From NCBI GenBank assembly GCA_020555865.1, contig JAJCJJ010000004.1:62001-126000 (forward strand): 64,000 bases of DNA, in the 5' to 3' direction. The notes below the pieces were generated by a model. It did not search any database and was not told where the DNA came from. It saw nothing but the letters and a program-made list of their open reading frames with translations. The first letter of the stretch is position 1. Every line of letters starts with the position of its first letter. A program made the position numbers and the translations under genes. The stretch is from a bacterium 210917-DFI.7.65. Its GTDB lineage: Bacteria > Bacillota > Clostridia > Oscillospirales > Oscillospiraceae. Positions 42,114 to 51,076 of this stretch are shown piece after piece.

Positions 42114-43463
42114 TCAGTCAGCTTCAGCTGCAGCAGCTGCTTTTAGTGCAATTGCACACTCAAGTCTTTTCCGCTCCATTTCACAAGCAATATGATTAGG
42201 TGTTTTGATATCTCCATTCACCGTCAAATTGGACGCGCTGCATCCGCCGGTGCAGTAAAACTTCGCCCAGCAATCCCCGCACTCTTTTCGAGTGTAGATG
42301 TTCAACCCGGCAAACTGATCTGAAACTTCCATATTGAATCCTGCTTTATGGACGTTGCCCAGCTTGTATTCTTCCCTTCCCACAAACTGGTGGCAGGGAT
42401 AAATATCCCCCTCCGGCGTGATGGCTACATATTCACAGCCCGCACCGCAGCCGCGAATGCGTTTGATGACACAGGGGCCTTGCGTCAAATCCACATTAAA
42501 ATGGAAAAAGTTAAAATCATGACGCTCTTTCATAATTTGGGCCAATTTTTCATATTCAGCACAGATTGCCGGAAGATCTTCCTCCCGCAGCGCATAGTCG
42601 CAGTTTTCTTCCGCCGAGACCGGCTCAACCGAGATCTGCTGAAACCCCTCATCCGCAATTGCCAGGACATCTTCTGCGAAATCCAGATTTTCATGTGTGA
42701 ACGTGCCGCGCAGATAAAAATCTTTATCGCCGCGTCCTGCCACCAGCTTTTTGAACTTGGGCACGATCACATCATAGCTCCCTTTCCCATTGGGCGAAAC
42801 ACGGAAACGGTCATTCACTTCTCTGCGCCCGTCCAGCGAGAGCACACAGTTGTCCATTTCACGGTTAATGTACTCGATCGTTTCATCGTCCAGGAGCACG
42901 CCATTGGTCGTGATGGTAAAGCGGAAGCATTTACCGCATTCCGCCTCCCGGGAACGGGCATATGCTACCGTTTCCCTGACCACATCCATCGCCATCAGCG
43001 GTTCGCCGCCGAAAAAGTCTACATCGATATTGCGTCTTGCTCCGGAACGGGCGATCACAAAATCAATGGCAGCTTTTGCCGTCTCCACATCCATCAGCAG
43101 GCGGCCGGTTCCGAAGTCGCCGGTGGCAGCAAAACAATATTTGCAGCGCAAATTGCAGTCATGGGAAACGTGCAGGCACAGCGCTTTGACCGGCGCATTT
43201 TTAATCATGGCCATCGCCGGGTCGACATAGTCCGCTGGCGCAAACAGCTCCCCTTTGGCAACCAGTTCCTGCAGCTCTCCATAACTTTCGGAAATACTCT
43301 CCGGGCTGTATTGTCCGAGCGCTGCAATAATCTTATCCAGAGGCGTTGCAGCTTCCTCCATTTGCCGGAGCACATGATAGGTGATTTCATCAAGAATATG
43401 TACGGCGCCGCTATTGACGTCCACAGCAATGTGCTGTCCCAGCAGCGAAAAGGTATGTACCAT
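42114..43463 (-). CDS. scfB: SCIFF peptide maturase, radical SAM/SPASM enzyme
   Basis: This 449-residue radical SAM enzyme forms thioether cross-links in the SCIFF peptide. It has an N-terminal peptide-recognition-like region, the radical SAM cysteines in C-N-L-R-C-K-Y-C-F, then F-F-G-G-E-P-L, and a C-terminal SPASM region with many cysteines (C-G-A-G-C, Y-P-C-H, C-G-D-C, C-T-G-G-C) for extra [4Fe-4S] clusters. I chose the ATG at 43463, eight bases after AAGGAG; another ATG two codons upstream is too near the ribosome site. The peptide gene lies directly upstream. Confidence 0.95.
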   Translation of the reverse strand: MVHTFSLLGQHIAVDVNSGAVHILDEITYHVLRQMEEAATPLDKIIAALGQYSPESISESYGELQELVAKGELFAPADYVDPAMAMIKNAPVKALCLHVSHDCNLRCKYCFAATGDFGTGRLLMDVETAKAAIDFVIARSGARRNIDVDFFGGEPLMAMDVVRETVAYARSREAECGKCFRFTITTNGVLLDDETIEYINREMDNCVLSLDGRREVNDRFRVSPNGKGSYDVIVPKFKKLVAGRGDKDFYLRGTFTHENLDFAEDVLAIADEGFQQISVEPVSAEENCDYALREEDLPAICAEYEKLAQIMKERHDFNFFHFNVDLTQGPCVIKRIRGCGAGCEYVAITPEGDIYPCHQFVGREEYKLGNVHKAGFNMEVSDQFAGLNIYTRKECGDCWAKFYCTGGCSASNLTVNGDIKTPNHIACEMERKRLECAIALKAAAAAEAD

Positions 43464-43510
43464 GTCCATTTCTCCTTTTGTTCGGTATGTCGGTATCGCA
43501 ATGCAGTAGA

Positions 43511-43561
43511 AAGGACGGACTTTTCGGCTGCCCGAACCAGGCAGTCCAACAGTCCGTCCTT
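43511..43561 (-). promoter_or_regulatory. hairpin between SCIFF peptide and maturase genes
   Basis: GGACGGACT (43513) pairs with AGTCCGTCC (43551), with an inner stem CTGCC/GGCAG. No long T run follows on the minus strand, so it may be a partial terminator or an RNA-stabilising structure that keeps peptide output above maturase output. Confidence 0.6.
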
Positions 43562-43583
43562 GCGGTGTCAAAAATAATGAGCT

Positions 43584-43727
43584 TTACTGCTTATTTTCAC
43601 ACTTCTGGTTGGCAACGGTGCAGGAGGTCTTGCAAGCAGACTGGCAGGAGGTCTGGCATTCGCCGCAGCCACCCTTTGCCGCGCTGTTTTTCAGAGTAGC
43701 ACCGTTCAAAGTCTTAATATGCTTCAT
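43584..43727 (-). CDS. scfA: SCIFF ranthipeptide precursor
   Basis: A 47-residue peptide that I translated directly; it is too short for routine ORF calling. It begins M-K-H-I-K-T-L-N and has six cysteines (21, 24, 28, 32, 36, 43) in its C-terminal half, with G-G-C-G-E-C then S-C-Q-S-A-C-K-T-S-C. This is the Six-Cysteines-in-Forty-Five family found across Clostridia. Threonines between the cysteines are the acceptor positions for thioether links made by ScfB. GGAGGG lies six bases before the ATG. Its cellular role is not settled in the literature. Confidence 0.96.
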   Translation of the reverse strand: MKHIKTLNGATLKNSAAKGGCGECQTSCQSACKTSCTVANQKCENKQ

Positions 43728-43760
43728 CAAATTTCCCTCCTTGCTTCGATAAGTATAAGT

Positions 43761-43789
43761 ATTTTATCATAAGATCATTTTCTTTTCAA
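43761..43789 (-). promoter_or_regulatory. sigma-A-type promoter of scfA
   Basis: TTGAAA and TAAAAT are 17 bases apart on the minus strand, over the 3' end of the upstream membrane-protein gene. Confidence 0.65.
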
Positions 43790-44209
43790 TCGTATCGCCG
43801 CATTTTTCTGAAATTTCTTCTTTTTCTTTTTCCCAAACAGCACAGAAGCAGCAAACACTGCGCCCAGCGCCGCCACAAACGCAACTGCCAGCGCCAGCCA
43901 GTCCGTCATACTTTCCCAAGCCAGCATCCCCAACAGCACCAATACCGCCAAGAATATCCCCTGCACAAGAACTCCTGTCAAAAAAACGGGCCGTTTCTGC
44001 CGCAGCGCGCAGAAAACCGTACTGCCGAAGGCAGCCGCAGCAACGGACGCCCAGAGCAGAATGCGCGCATATTCCATTGGGATCACGCCGCGGTAGATCA
44101 AGGCTGCAGAAGCCAGTACTCCCGCAGCAAACAGTAGAGCCATAACAATAAGCCCTTTTGCCGCAGCACACAGCAATTCCGCAGGATCCGAACTCTTCTT
44201 CTTTTCCAT
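43775..44209 (-). CDS. TIGR04086-like membrane protein
   Basis: A 144-residue protein with four predicted helices (~15-38, 48-66, 77-95, 104-124) and a lysine-rich tail. Its size, helices and place between yajC and the SCIFF peptide match the TIGR04086 family of Clostridia, whose function is unknown. I chose the ATG at 44209 with a GGGGGAT ribosome site that lies inside a hairpin arm. A role in export or handling of SCIFF is only a guess from position. Confidence 0.8.
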   Translation of the reverse strand: MEKKKSSDPAELLCAAAKGLIVMALLFAAGVLASAALIYRGVIPMEYARILLWASVAAAAFGSTVFCALRQKRPVFLTGVLVQGIFLAVLVLLGMLAWESMTDWLALAVAFVAALGAVFAASVLFGKKKKKKFQKNAAIRLKRK

Positions 44210-44216
44210 GAAAAAT

Positions 44217-44255
44217 CCCCCTTCCGTCTGCATGAAAAGCATATGCGGAAGGGGG
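44217..44255 (-). promoter_or_regulatory. hairpin between yajC and the TIGR04086-like gene
   Basis: CCCCCTTCCG pairs perfectly with CGGAAGGGGG. On the minus strand the second arm contains the ribosome site of the downstream gene and is followed by ATTTTTC, so it can act as a terminator or block initiation. Confidence 0.65.
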
Positions 44256-44261
44256 CAGAAA

Positions 44262-44645
44262 TTATTCCTTATTCGCCTCTTCGGAAGCGGTATCCTCCAG
44301 ACTGAAAGACTCTGCGCGCTCCTCAGGGGTCTGCTTTTTGCGATTCTTTTTATTGTTGTTCGTATCTTCGATGCTCTTCTGTACACCCACAGTGGAAACC
44401 GCCCACTTGGCAAATTCCATGCGCACGCGATCCTCACTGGTTTCAATGATGATGGTATTGTCTTCAATCTTCACAACACGACCTACCACGCCGCCGATGG
44501 TGGTGATCTGATCGCCCTTGCGCAAGTTGCTGCGCATTTCCTCCTGCTGCTTCTTGCGCTTACTCTCCGGGCGGATCATAAACAAGTAGAACACAGCGAT
44601 CAGAATGATGATCATAATCAGGGTATAAGTCATATCTCCATTCAT
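44262..44645 (-). CDS. yajC: preprotein translocase subunit YajC
   Basis: A 127-residue SecDF-associated membrane protein: one N-terminal helix (~5-24), the family motif F-Y-L-F-M-I-R-P, then L-R-K-G-D-Q-I-T-T-I-G-G-V-V-G and an acidic, low-complexity tail. I chose the ATG at 44645 behind AAGGAG. It follows tgt on the same strand, a common order, but has its own promoter. SecD and SecF are encoded 31 kb away. Confidence 0.93.
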   Translation of the reverse strand: MNGDMTYTLIMIIILIAVFYLFMIRPESKRKKQQEEMRSNLRKGDQITTIGGVVGRVVKIEDNTIIIETSEDRVRMEFAKWAVSTVGVQKSIEDTNNNKKNRKKQTPEERAESFSLEDTASEEANKE

Positions 44646-44701
44646 TTTTAAAACTCCTTTGTGGTCACATTCATTATTCTCTGCATAACGCATTGGTATA
44701 T

Positions 44702-44730
44702 AGTATACAGAATAATTTTACAGATTTCAA
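44702..44730 (-). promoter_or_regulatory. sigma-A-type promoter of yajC
   Basis: TTGAAA and TATACT are 17 bases apart on the minus strand. Confidence 0.7.
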
Positions 44731-44750
44731 GTCTTTTTCCAGTTTTCCCG

Positions 44751-45881
44751 TCAGATACGCTTATCAAGCATGCCGCTGTACTCCGCCCGGAACTGTGCGA
44801 AAACTCCTGCGTCCAGCGCATCGCGGATGCGCTGCATCAGCTTGTTATAAAAATACAGATTGTGAATGACGCACAGCCGCAGCGCCAACACTTCCTCCGC
44901 TTTCATTAAGTGGCGCAGATACGCTCTGGAAAAAACACGGCACACCGGGCAGTCACATTCTGGATCGATAGGGCTTTCGTCCAACCTGTATTTTTCATTT
45001 TTCAGATTGATAGCGCCTTTCCAAGTGTATAGTTTTCCGTGCCGCGCATTGCGGGCAGGCATCACGCAGTCAAAAAAGTCCACACCACGTGCCACACCTT
45101 CTATGATATTCGATGGCGTGCCGACCCCCATCAGATACCGCGGTTTTTCCCAAGGCGCATAAGGTTCCACCGCATCCAGGATCTCATACATGACCTCCGT
45201 TGGCTCCCCCACCGCCAAGCCGCCAATGGCATAGCCGTCGCAGTCCAGACGCGCAATTTGCTGCATATGATGGATGCGCAGATCTTTATAGGTACAACCT
45301 TGATTGATACCAAAAAGCTGCTGATGCGGATTCACAGTATCCGGCAAGGCATTCAACCGCTGGTGCTCCTGAATACAGCGCTCCAGCCAGCGTGTGGTGC
45401 GTTCCACCGAAGCTTTAGCATACTCATAGCGCGCTGGATTCTCCACACATTCGTCAAATGCCATGGCAATATCCGAACCAAGATTGCTCTGAATGCGCAT
45501 GCTCTCCTCCGGCCCCATAAAAATCCTGCGGCCGTCTACATGCGAGGCAAATGTCACGCCTTCCTCCCGGATTTGCCGCAGCTTGGCCAGGGAAAATACC
45601 TGGAAACCGCCGCTGTCCGTCAAAATTGGGCCATCCCACCGCATAAATTTATGAAGTCCGCCCAGCGCGCGCACAGTATCGTCGCCAGGCCGCACATGCA
45701 AATGGTAAGTATTAGATAATTCGATCTGACAGCCAATTTCTTTCAAATCCAGTGCAGAAACACCGCCTTTGATGGCAGCCTGCGTACCGACGTTCATGAA
45801 CACCGGGGTCTGCACCGTTCCATGGGCGCACTGAAATACGCCGCGCCGAGCTTTTCCCTCCGTCTTGATTACTTCAAACAC
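44751..45881 (-). CDS. tgt: queuine tRNA-ribosyltransferase
   Basis: Tgt exchanges guanine 34 of certain tRNAs for the queuosine precursor preQ1. The 376-residue TIM-barrel protein has the T-D-S-G-G-F-Q-V-F nucleophile/substrate motif, G-G-L-A-V-G-E, D-C-V-M-P-A-R-N-A-R-H-G, and the zinc site C-D-C-P-V-C with a later histidine. I chose the GTG at 45881, eight bases after GGGAG. It follows queA, the next enzyme in the pathway; the preQ1 synthesis genes queC-F are not in the window. Confidence 0.95.
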   Translation of the reverse strand: MFEVIKTEGKARRGVFQCAHGTVQTPVFMNVGTQAAIKGGVSALDLKEIGCQIELSNTYHLHVRPGDDTVRALGGLHKFMRWDGPILTDSGGFQVFSLAKLRQIREEGVTFASHVDGRRIFMGPEESMRIQSNLGSDIAMAFDECVENPARYEYAKASVERTTRWLERCIQEHQRLNALPDTVNPHQQLFGINQGCTYKDLRIHHMQQIARLDCDGYAIGGLAVGEPTEVMYEILDAVEPYAPWEKPRYLMGVGTPSNIIEGVARGVDFFDCVMPARNARHGKLYTWKGAINLKNEKYRLDESPIDPECDCPVCRVFSRAYLRHLMKAEEVLALRLCVIHNLYFYNKLMQRIRDALDAGVFAQFRAEYSGMLDKRI

Positions 45882-45924
45882 AAACAACTCTCCCGTATTT
45901 CGAATAAAAGGAAACGGGGATGTT

Positions 45925-46950
45925 TCATCCAATAAACATCGCGTCCCCAAAGCTGAAAAAACGATATTGAAGCGCCACGGCCTCCCGATAAGCATCCAGT
46001 ACATGTTCCCTGCCGGCCAGTGCAGAAACCAACATGATCAATGTCGATTCCGGCAGGTGAAAATTGGTAATCAGGCAATCCAGCACTTTAAACCGGTAAC
46101 CAGGATAAATATAAATATTTGTCCAGCCTGCAGAGGCTTTCAGCGTGCCGTCTTCCTCCGCCCAGCTCTCAACAGTGCGGCAGGATGTGGTGCCAACGCA
46201 GACCACCCGCCCTCCCCGCTTGCGGGTCTCATTGATCACATCTGCCGTTTCCTGTGAGATCATGCAAAATTCGCTATGCATTTCATGCTCTGTAATGTCA
46301 TCTTCCTTTACAGGCCGAAATGTCCCAAGGCCCACATGAAGCGTAACATAACAGAGCCTCACACCCATCGATTCGATTTGATCAAGCAGTTCTTTGGTAA
46401 AATGAAGCCCCGCAGTGGGTGCAGCCGCGGAACCGATCTCTTTGGAATACACGGTCTGATATCGTTCCGGGTCCTGCAGTTCCGCTTTGATATAAGGCGG
46501 AAGCGGCATTTTGCCCAAGCGCTCCAGCACTTCCAGGAAAATCCCTTCATAGTCAAAGCGCACCAGCCGGTTGCCGCCGGGCAGCTCTTCCACAACCTCT
46601 GCCCGCAGCGTTCCATCGCCAAAGATAAGTTTAGCGCCGGTTTTCATTTTTTTGCCTGGCCGCACAAGGCACTCCCAAGTCTTTTCGCCCCGATCCACCA
46701 ACAGCAGCACTTCGCAGGCGCCGCCACCCGGCTCCCGGCGACCCAACAGGCGTGCCGGCAAAACCCTGGAATCGTTCATTACCAGACAATCGCCCGGACG
46801 AAGCAACTGTGGAAGCTCATAAAAATGCATGTGCTTCCGGGCACCGGTCTCTTTATCCAATACCAGAAGCCGCGATCCATCCCGCCGGTCCAGCGGCGTT
46901 TGCGCAATCAGTTCCTCCGGCAAATCATAATAAAAATCATGGGTTTTCAT
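45925..46950 (-). CDS. queA: tRNA preQ1 ribosyltransferase-isomerase
   Basis: QueA transfers and rearranges the ribosyl part of S-adenosylmethionine onto preQ1-tRNA to give epoxyqueuosine. The 341-residue product has [31 protein letters not shown] and [11 protein letters not shown]. It lies between the SpoIID-domain gene and tgt. Confidence 0.96.
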   Translation of the reverse strand: MKTHDFYYDLPEELIAQTPLDRRDGSRLLVLDKETGARKHMHFYELPQLLRPGDCLVMNDSRVLPARLLGRREPGGGACEVLLLVDRGEKTWECLVRPGKKMKTGAKLIFGDGTLRAEVVEELPGGNRLVRFDYEGIFLEVLERLGKMPLPPYIKAELQDPERYQTVYSKEIGSAAAPTAGLHFTKELLDQIESMGVRLCYVTLHVGLGTFRPVKEDDITEHEMHSEFCMISQETADVINETRKRGGRVVCVGTTSCRTVESWAEEDGTLKASAGWTNIYIYPGYRFKVLDCLITNFHLPESTLIMLVSALAGREHVLDAYREAVALQYRFFSFGDAMFIG

Positions 46951-46974
46951 TCTGTGTATTTCTTCCTGTTCTGT

Positions 46975-48678
46975 TTATTCAATGGTAATCCCTGTATAGT
47001 AGAACGTCAGGATATCACGATACGTCAATCCCTGCTTCGCCATAGCATAAGCGCCATACTGGCTCATGCCCACATTATGGCCGTTTCCAGTGCCTTTGAT
47101 AACAAACGTACTGCCCGATACCGTCATGTCGCTGTTCCCGTTTTCTCCACCCCCCAACGCGGATATTCCATCCGCAGTGCGCACATACACTGGATCCCCG
47201 CTGCATTTGGATACCGTTCCACTGCCGGAGATCGTATATAGGCTTTCAAGGGAAGAAACTGCGCTCCCTTCGCCGTTGATGTAATAGGTTCCGCCGCCGG
47301 AAGTGCCAGGCTCTGCTGAAACCGCACTTCCAGAGCCGGAATGGATTGTAAAGCGCATGCTTGGCACAGAAAACAGCAGCCTGCAACTCTCTTTCTGCAC
47401 CGTGACGCACTTGCCGGATGTATCTGTAAACTTGATCGAATAGATATTGCCCATTCTCGTATAGCTGGCTTGTACGGACGCCACCGTGCCGATGCTGTGG
47501 CCTTTGCTCTGCAACAGCTTGGTCAACTCGGCTGCGCTGTACGACTTTTCGTAGCTGTAGCCGGGAATGCTGATAGTACTTTCATAAGGATCTTTTTTCC
47601 CGCGCAGATACGGCAATGCTGTCGTCCAGACATTTTCCGAATCCTCAGAAGCGCCGCCGTTGGAAGAATAATAATCCGCCTCGATGATCTTGCCATCATA
47701 GTACATCGCCAGACCAGCCGTCGCATCCACAGCCGCATCCGAAGCATTTTGGCAGGCCGATGCGCCGCGGTATACCTGGCAGTTGGTTGTGGAACAAACG
47801 TCAAAATTACGGCTCTTGTGCTTAGTTTGATTCAGCGCGTATGTACGGGCACAGATGGACTGGGCCTTCAATGCCTCCGCTGGCCAGGACGGACTCATTT
47901 CAAAGGTAATCACACATTTGGTGTAATCTTCCAGATCCACCACATTGATTACGTTGATCTTTCCGCCGGACAAGACCGAAGATCGGTCATATTCAAATCC
48001 CCCGTAATATCGGTATCCCTTGAACCAGGTCTGCGGTTTTGCGTTGCCCACGGGCCGCGGCTCTACCGCCAGATAAGTGTTGCCGCTGTCGTCATATTCA
48101 AACAAAATCTGATTGGTGCCGGTTTTTGTCACCGTTACGGTATAACTTGTCCCACTGGTAACCGAAGCGTCCGCACCAGTCCTGGAAAGTCCATCTTCCG
48201 CTTCTGACTGCGAAGTATAGTTCCCCATACGGACAACAAACCGGCCATTGTCATAGGCCGGGAACGCCGTACCATACGTCCCCAGCAGCCCGGCCGCTGC
48301 CGCAGAGGCCAGATCGTAAGAGGCATAGGTTTTATTCAGCTGCAGATGGTAGCATCCGACACCGTCGCTGCTGGCGCCGGCAGAATAATTCCCATCACTG
48401 TTGATGGTCAGATTGATATCCTGAGACATGGAAATCTGTGTCTCGGACGTAGTGCCCAATGGAACAAAATCTCGTGCGTCATCATAATATCCGAAATAGT
48501 AGCCTTTTCCAGTGTTTTCATAATTTTCCAGATTTGCCGACAACAAAGCCCCGTTGCTTCCGGAACCGCTGTAATACAGGCCGACCCGCAGGGTATCCCG
48601 CTGTTCTGCCCAGACAATTTGCGTAAAAATAGGCAGGCACAGAAAAAAAAGAAAGAGTGAAAAGATCGTTTTCTTCAT
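46975..48678 (-). CDS. secreted SpoIID/LytB-domain protein
   Basis: A 567-residue exported protein with a signal peptide (~1-24, ending A-E-Q). A SPOR-like repeat lies at about 130-175 (F-V-V-R-M-G-N-Y-T-S-Q-S-E-A). A SpoIID domain follows (~235-345: L-E-D-Y-T-K-C-V, A-L-K-A-Q-S-I-C-A-R-T-Y, S-S-N-G-G) and it ends with G-N-G-H-N-V-G-M-S-Q-Y-G-A-Y-A-M-A. SpoIID-type proteins are lytic transglycosylases that cut peptide-free glycan. This one is longer than classical SpoIID and is of the SpoIID/LytB type; it could act in engulfment or germination. GGAGGA precedes the ATG at 48678. Confidence 0.88.
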   Translation of the reverse strand: MKKTIFSLFLFFLCLPIFTQIVWAEQRDTLRVGLYYSGSGSNGALLSANLENYENTGKGYYFGYYDDARDFVPLGTTSETQISMSQDINLTINSDGNYSAGASSDGVGCYHLQLNKTYASYDLASAAAAGLLGTYGTAFPAYDNGRFVVRMGNYTSQSEAEDGLSRTGADASVTSGTSYTVTVTKTGTNQILFEYDDSGNTYLAVEPRPVGNAKPQTWFKGYRYYGGFEYDRSSVLSGGKINVINVVDLEDYTKCVITFEMSPSWPAEALKAQSICARTYALNQTKHKSRNFDVCSTTNCQVYRGASACQNASDAAVDATAGLAMYYDGKIIEADYYSSNGGASEDSENVWTTALPYLRGKKDPYESTISIPGYSYEKSYSAAELTKLLQSKGHSIGTVASVQASYTRMGNIYSIKFTDTSGKCVTVQKESCRLLFSVPSMRFTIHSGSGSAVSAEPGTSGGGTYYINGEGSAVSSLESLYTISGSGTVSKCSGDPVYVRTADGISALGGGENGNSDMTVSGSTFVIKGTGNGHNVGMSQYGAYAMAKQGLTYRDILTFYYTGITIE

Positions 48679-48704
48679 ATTGTCCTCCATATGTGGACTA
48701 AAAA

Positions 48705-48733
48705 TTGACAGTATTCCTGAAATATGCTACCAT
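48705..48733 (+). promoter_or_regulatory. probable promoter of asd
   Basis: A perfect TTGACA is followed after 17 bases by TACCAT. The ~135-base leader has a small stem (TGCGG/CCGCA, ~48743-48769) followed by a seven-T run, which could attenuate transcription. Confidence 0.55.
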
Positions 48734-48874
48734 GAGGAAAATTTGCGGAATTTTCCCGCAGGAGCCGCATAACTTTTTTTATTATATTAGAATCAGGGAC
48801 GTTTTTCAACCCAATTTCTACTCTTTTCTTGCAGCAGGACGGTTCTCTGACGACTTTTATGGGAGGAATACAAC

Positions 48875-49966
48875 ATGGAAAAATATCGCGTAGGAATTAT
48901 CGGCGGCACCGGCATGGTAGGCCAGCGCTTCGTTACGCTTCTGGACCAGCACCCCTGGTTCGAACTGACCGCCGTAGCCGCCAGTTCCGGAAGCGCCGGA
49001 AAAACGTACGAAGAGGCCGTAGCCGGCCGCTGGGCCATGGAAACAGAAATTCCCGAACAGGCCAAGGCCCTCGTGGTGCTGGACGCTGTAAAAGACGCAG
49101 AAACACTGGCCGATCAGGTGGATTTTGTTTTCTGCGCCGTGAACATGGAAAAAGATGAGATCCGTGCCCTGGAGGAACGGTACGCCAAACTGGAAGTCCC
49201 CGTGGTGTCCAATAACAGCGCCCACCGCTGGACCGAGGATGTGCCGATGGTGGTACCGGAAATCAACGCAAACCACATCAGCGTTATCGCCGCGCAGAGA
49301 CAACGGCTGGGAACGAAAAAAGGCTTTATCGCAGTGAAGTCCAACTGCTCGATTCAAAGCTATGTTCCCGCTCTGGCTCCCCTGCTGAAGTACGGCGTGG
49401 AGAAGGTGCTGGTATGCACCTATCAGGCCATTTCCGGCGCCGGAAAAACATTTGAGCGCTGGCCCGAAATGGTGGATAACTGTATCCCCTATATCGGCGG
49501 CGAAGAGGAAAAGAGCGAGCAAGAACCGCTGAAAGTGTTCGGCCGTGTGGCTGACGGAAAAATTGTGCCCGCAGAGGATCTTTCCATCACCGCGCAATGC
49601 TTCCGCGTTGCTTGTCAGGATGGTCATATGGCCGCTGTATTCCTGAAGTTTAAGGAGGGCTGTACGCCTTCCGTGGAGCAGATTAAAGCAGACTGGGCCG
49701 CCTATGCTGGCCGCGCGCAGGAATTGGCGCTCCCCTCGGCACCCAAACAGTTCCTGCACTATTTTGAAGAGCCGAACCGCCCCCAAACCCGCTTGGATCG
49801 TAATCTGGAGGGCGGCATGGCCATTTCTCTGGGTCGTCTGCGCCCTGATACGCAGTATGACTACAAATTCGTCGGACTCAGCCACAACACTTTGCGCGGT
49901 GCGGCCGGCGGCGGCGTACTTCTGGCGGAACTGCTGTGCGCAGAAGGATATATCACAAAAAACTAA
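48875..49966 (+). CDS. asd: aspartate-semialdehyde dehydrogenase, archaeal/fungal-type
   Basis: Asd reduces aspartyl phosphate to the semialdehyde, the branch point to lysine, threonine, methionine and diaminopimelate. The 363-residue protein has G-G-T-G-M-V-G-Q-R for NADP, the nucleophile Cys158 in S-N-C-S-I-Q, and H-M-A-A-V-F. The sequence around these sites follows the archaeal/yeast branch rather than the usual bacterial enzyme. GGGAGGA precedes the ATG. It is a single-gene unit. Confidence 0.94.
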   Translation: MEKYRVGIIGGTGMVGQRFVTLLDQHPWFELTAVAASSGSAGKTYEEAVAGRWAMETEIPEQAKALVVLDAVKDAETLADQVDFVFCAVNMEKDEIRALEERYAKLEVPVVSNNSAHRWTEDVPMVVPEINANHISVIAAQRQRLGTKKGFIAVKSNCSIQSYVPALAPLLKYGVEKVLVCTYQAISGAGKTFERWPEMVDNCIPYIGGEEEKSEQEPLKVFGRVADGKIVPAEDLSITAQCFRVACQDGHMAAVFLKFKEGCTPSVEQIKADWAAYAGRAQELALPSAPKQFLHYFEEPNRPQTRLDRNLEGGMAISLGRLRPDTQYDYKFVGLSHNTLRGAAGGGVLLAELLCAEGYITKN

Positions 49967-50028
49967 CACGCAAAACAAAAACGGAAGCCCCCACCAGAAA
50001 CAGCTCCCCTTCTTTTTTCTGCATCTAT

Positions 50029-50071
50029 AAAAACGGCCAAAGCCATAAAAATATGGCTTTGGCCGTTTCGT
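50029..50071. terminator. bidirectional terminator between asd and gpsA
   Basis: AAACGGCCAAAGCCAT pairs perfectly with its complement around a six-base A/T-rich loop, with T runs in both directions. Confidence 0.93.
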
Positions 50072-50074
50072 TTG

Positions 50075-51076
50075 TTACCAGCTTGCATCCTCAATCTCGT
50101 GCTTTTTATCGCGGCACATCAGTTCCATCAAGACATCCTTTGCGTGACGGCCGTTGTACAAAACCTGATAGGCACCTTCTGAAATCGGCATTTCAATGCC
50201 GTATTTCCCCGCCAGAGTGCGTACCGTGTCGGTGGCATAGTACCCCTCCACCACAGCGCCCACTTCCTTGAGCGCCTCTTCCACACTTTTGCCCTGACCG
50301 ATGAGAATACCCGCCCTATGGTTACGTGAATGCATAGACGTGCAAGTGACGATCAAATCGCCCACGCCGGCCAAGCCCGCAAAGGTTTCCTTTTTGCCGC
50401 CCATGGCCACGCCCAAGCGCGCCGTTTCCGTCAGCCCCCGCGTCATTAGCAATGCGCGGGTATTGTCGCCATACCCCAAACCGTCACACACACCGTAACA
50501 CAAAGCAATCACATTTTTCAGCGCCGCCGCCAGTTCCACCCCCACAATATCCGGGCTGGAATAAATACGAAAGCGTTCATTCATGAAAGCATCCTGCACC
50601 ATTTCTGCCGCTTCTCGATCCAGCGATGCGGCCACACAGCCCGTCGGCACATGCCGCCCTACCTCCTCGGCATGGGAAGGACCAGACAGCGCAACAATGC
50701 GGCAGCGTCCCTTTGTTTCTTCGTCTATGATCTGGCTCAACCGCAAAGACGTCCCTTTTTCAATACCTTTGGATACCGAAACAACCAGCGTACCGTCCCC
50801 CAGATAAGGCGCGGCTTTTTGAGCCGTTTCACGCACAGCAAAAGAAGGTGTTGCAAACACCACCAGCTCTTTCTCCGCCACACAGGCAATCTCTGTGCAG
50901 ATTTTCAGCGCCGCAGGCAGGGCAACACCCTTGAGCAGCGGGTTTTCCCGCTGCGTACGCAAAATCTCCGCTTCCTTTTCAGAAAAAGACCAGAGCGTAA
51001 CTTCATGCCCGTTTTCCAGAAGCACCAAGGCCAGCGCAGTGCCCCAGCCGCCACTGCCAACAACCGCAACCTTCAT
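50075..51076 (-). CDS. gpsA: NAD(P)-dependent glycerol-3-phosphate dehydrogenase
   Basis: GpsA makes sn-glycerol-3-phosphate for membrane lipids. The 333-residue product has G-S-G-G-W-G-T-A-L-A, V-S-K-G-I-E, the catalytic lysine in A-L-K-N-V-I-A-L, and G-D-L-I-V-T-C. It overlaps plsY by four bases. A terminator follows directly, so spoIVA, a frequent downstream partner, has been separated here. Confidence 0.97.
   Translation of the reverse strand: MKVAVVGSGGWGTALALVLLENGHEVTLWSFSEKEAEILRTQRENPLLKGVALPAALKICTEIACVAEKELVVFATPSFAVRETAQKAAPYLGDGTLVVSVSKGIEKGTSLRLSQIIDEETKGRCRIVALSGPSHAEEVGRHVPTGCVAASLDREAAEMVQDAFMNERFRIYSSPDIVGVELAAALKNVIALCYGVCDGLGYGDNTRALLMTRGLTETARLGVAMGGKKETFAGLAGVGDLIVTCTSMHSRNHRAGILIGQGKSVEEALKEVGAVVEGYYATDTVRTLAGKYGIEMPISEGAYQVLYNGRHAKDVLMELMCRDKKHEIEDASW

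Noticed and set aside
42348..43577. 409-codon plus-strand frame opposite scfB
   Set aside because: Antisense to a clear radical SAM enzyme; no start signal.
48734..48874. Lysine riboswitch in the asd leader
   Set aside because: The leader is too short and lacks the conserved lysine aptamer core; only a small stem with a T run is present.
48857..49978. 373-codon minus-strand frame opposite asd
   Set aside because: Shadow of asd, with histidine- and cysteine-rich random composition.
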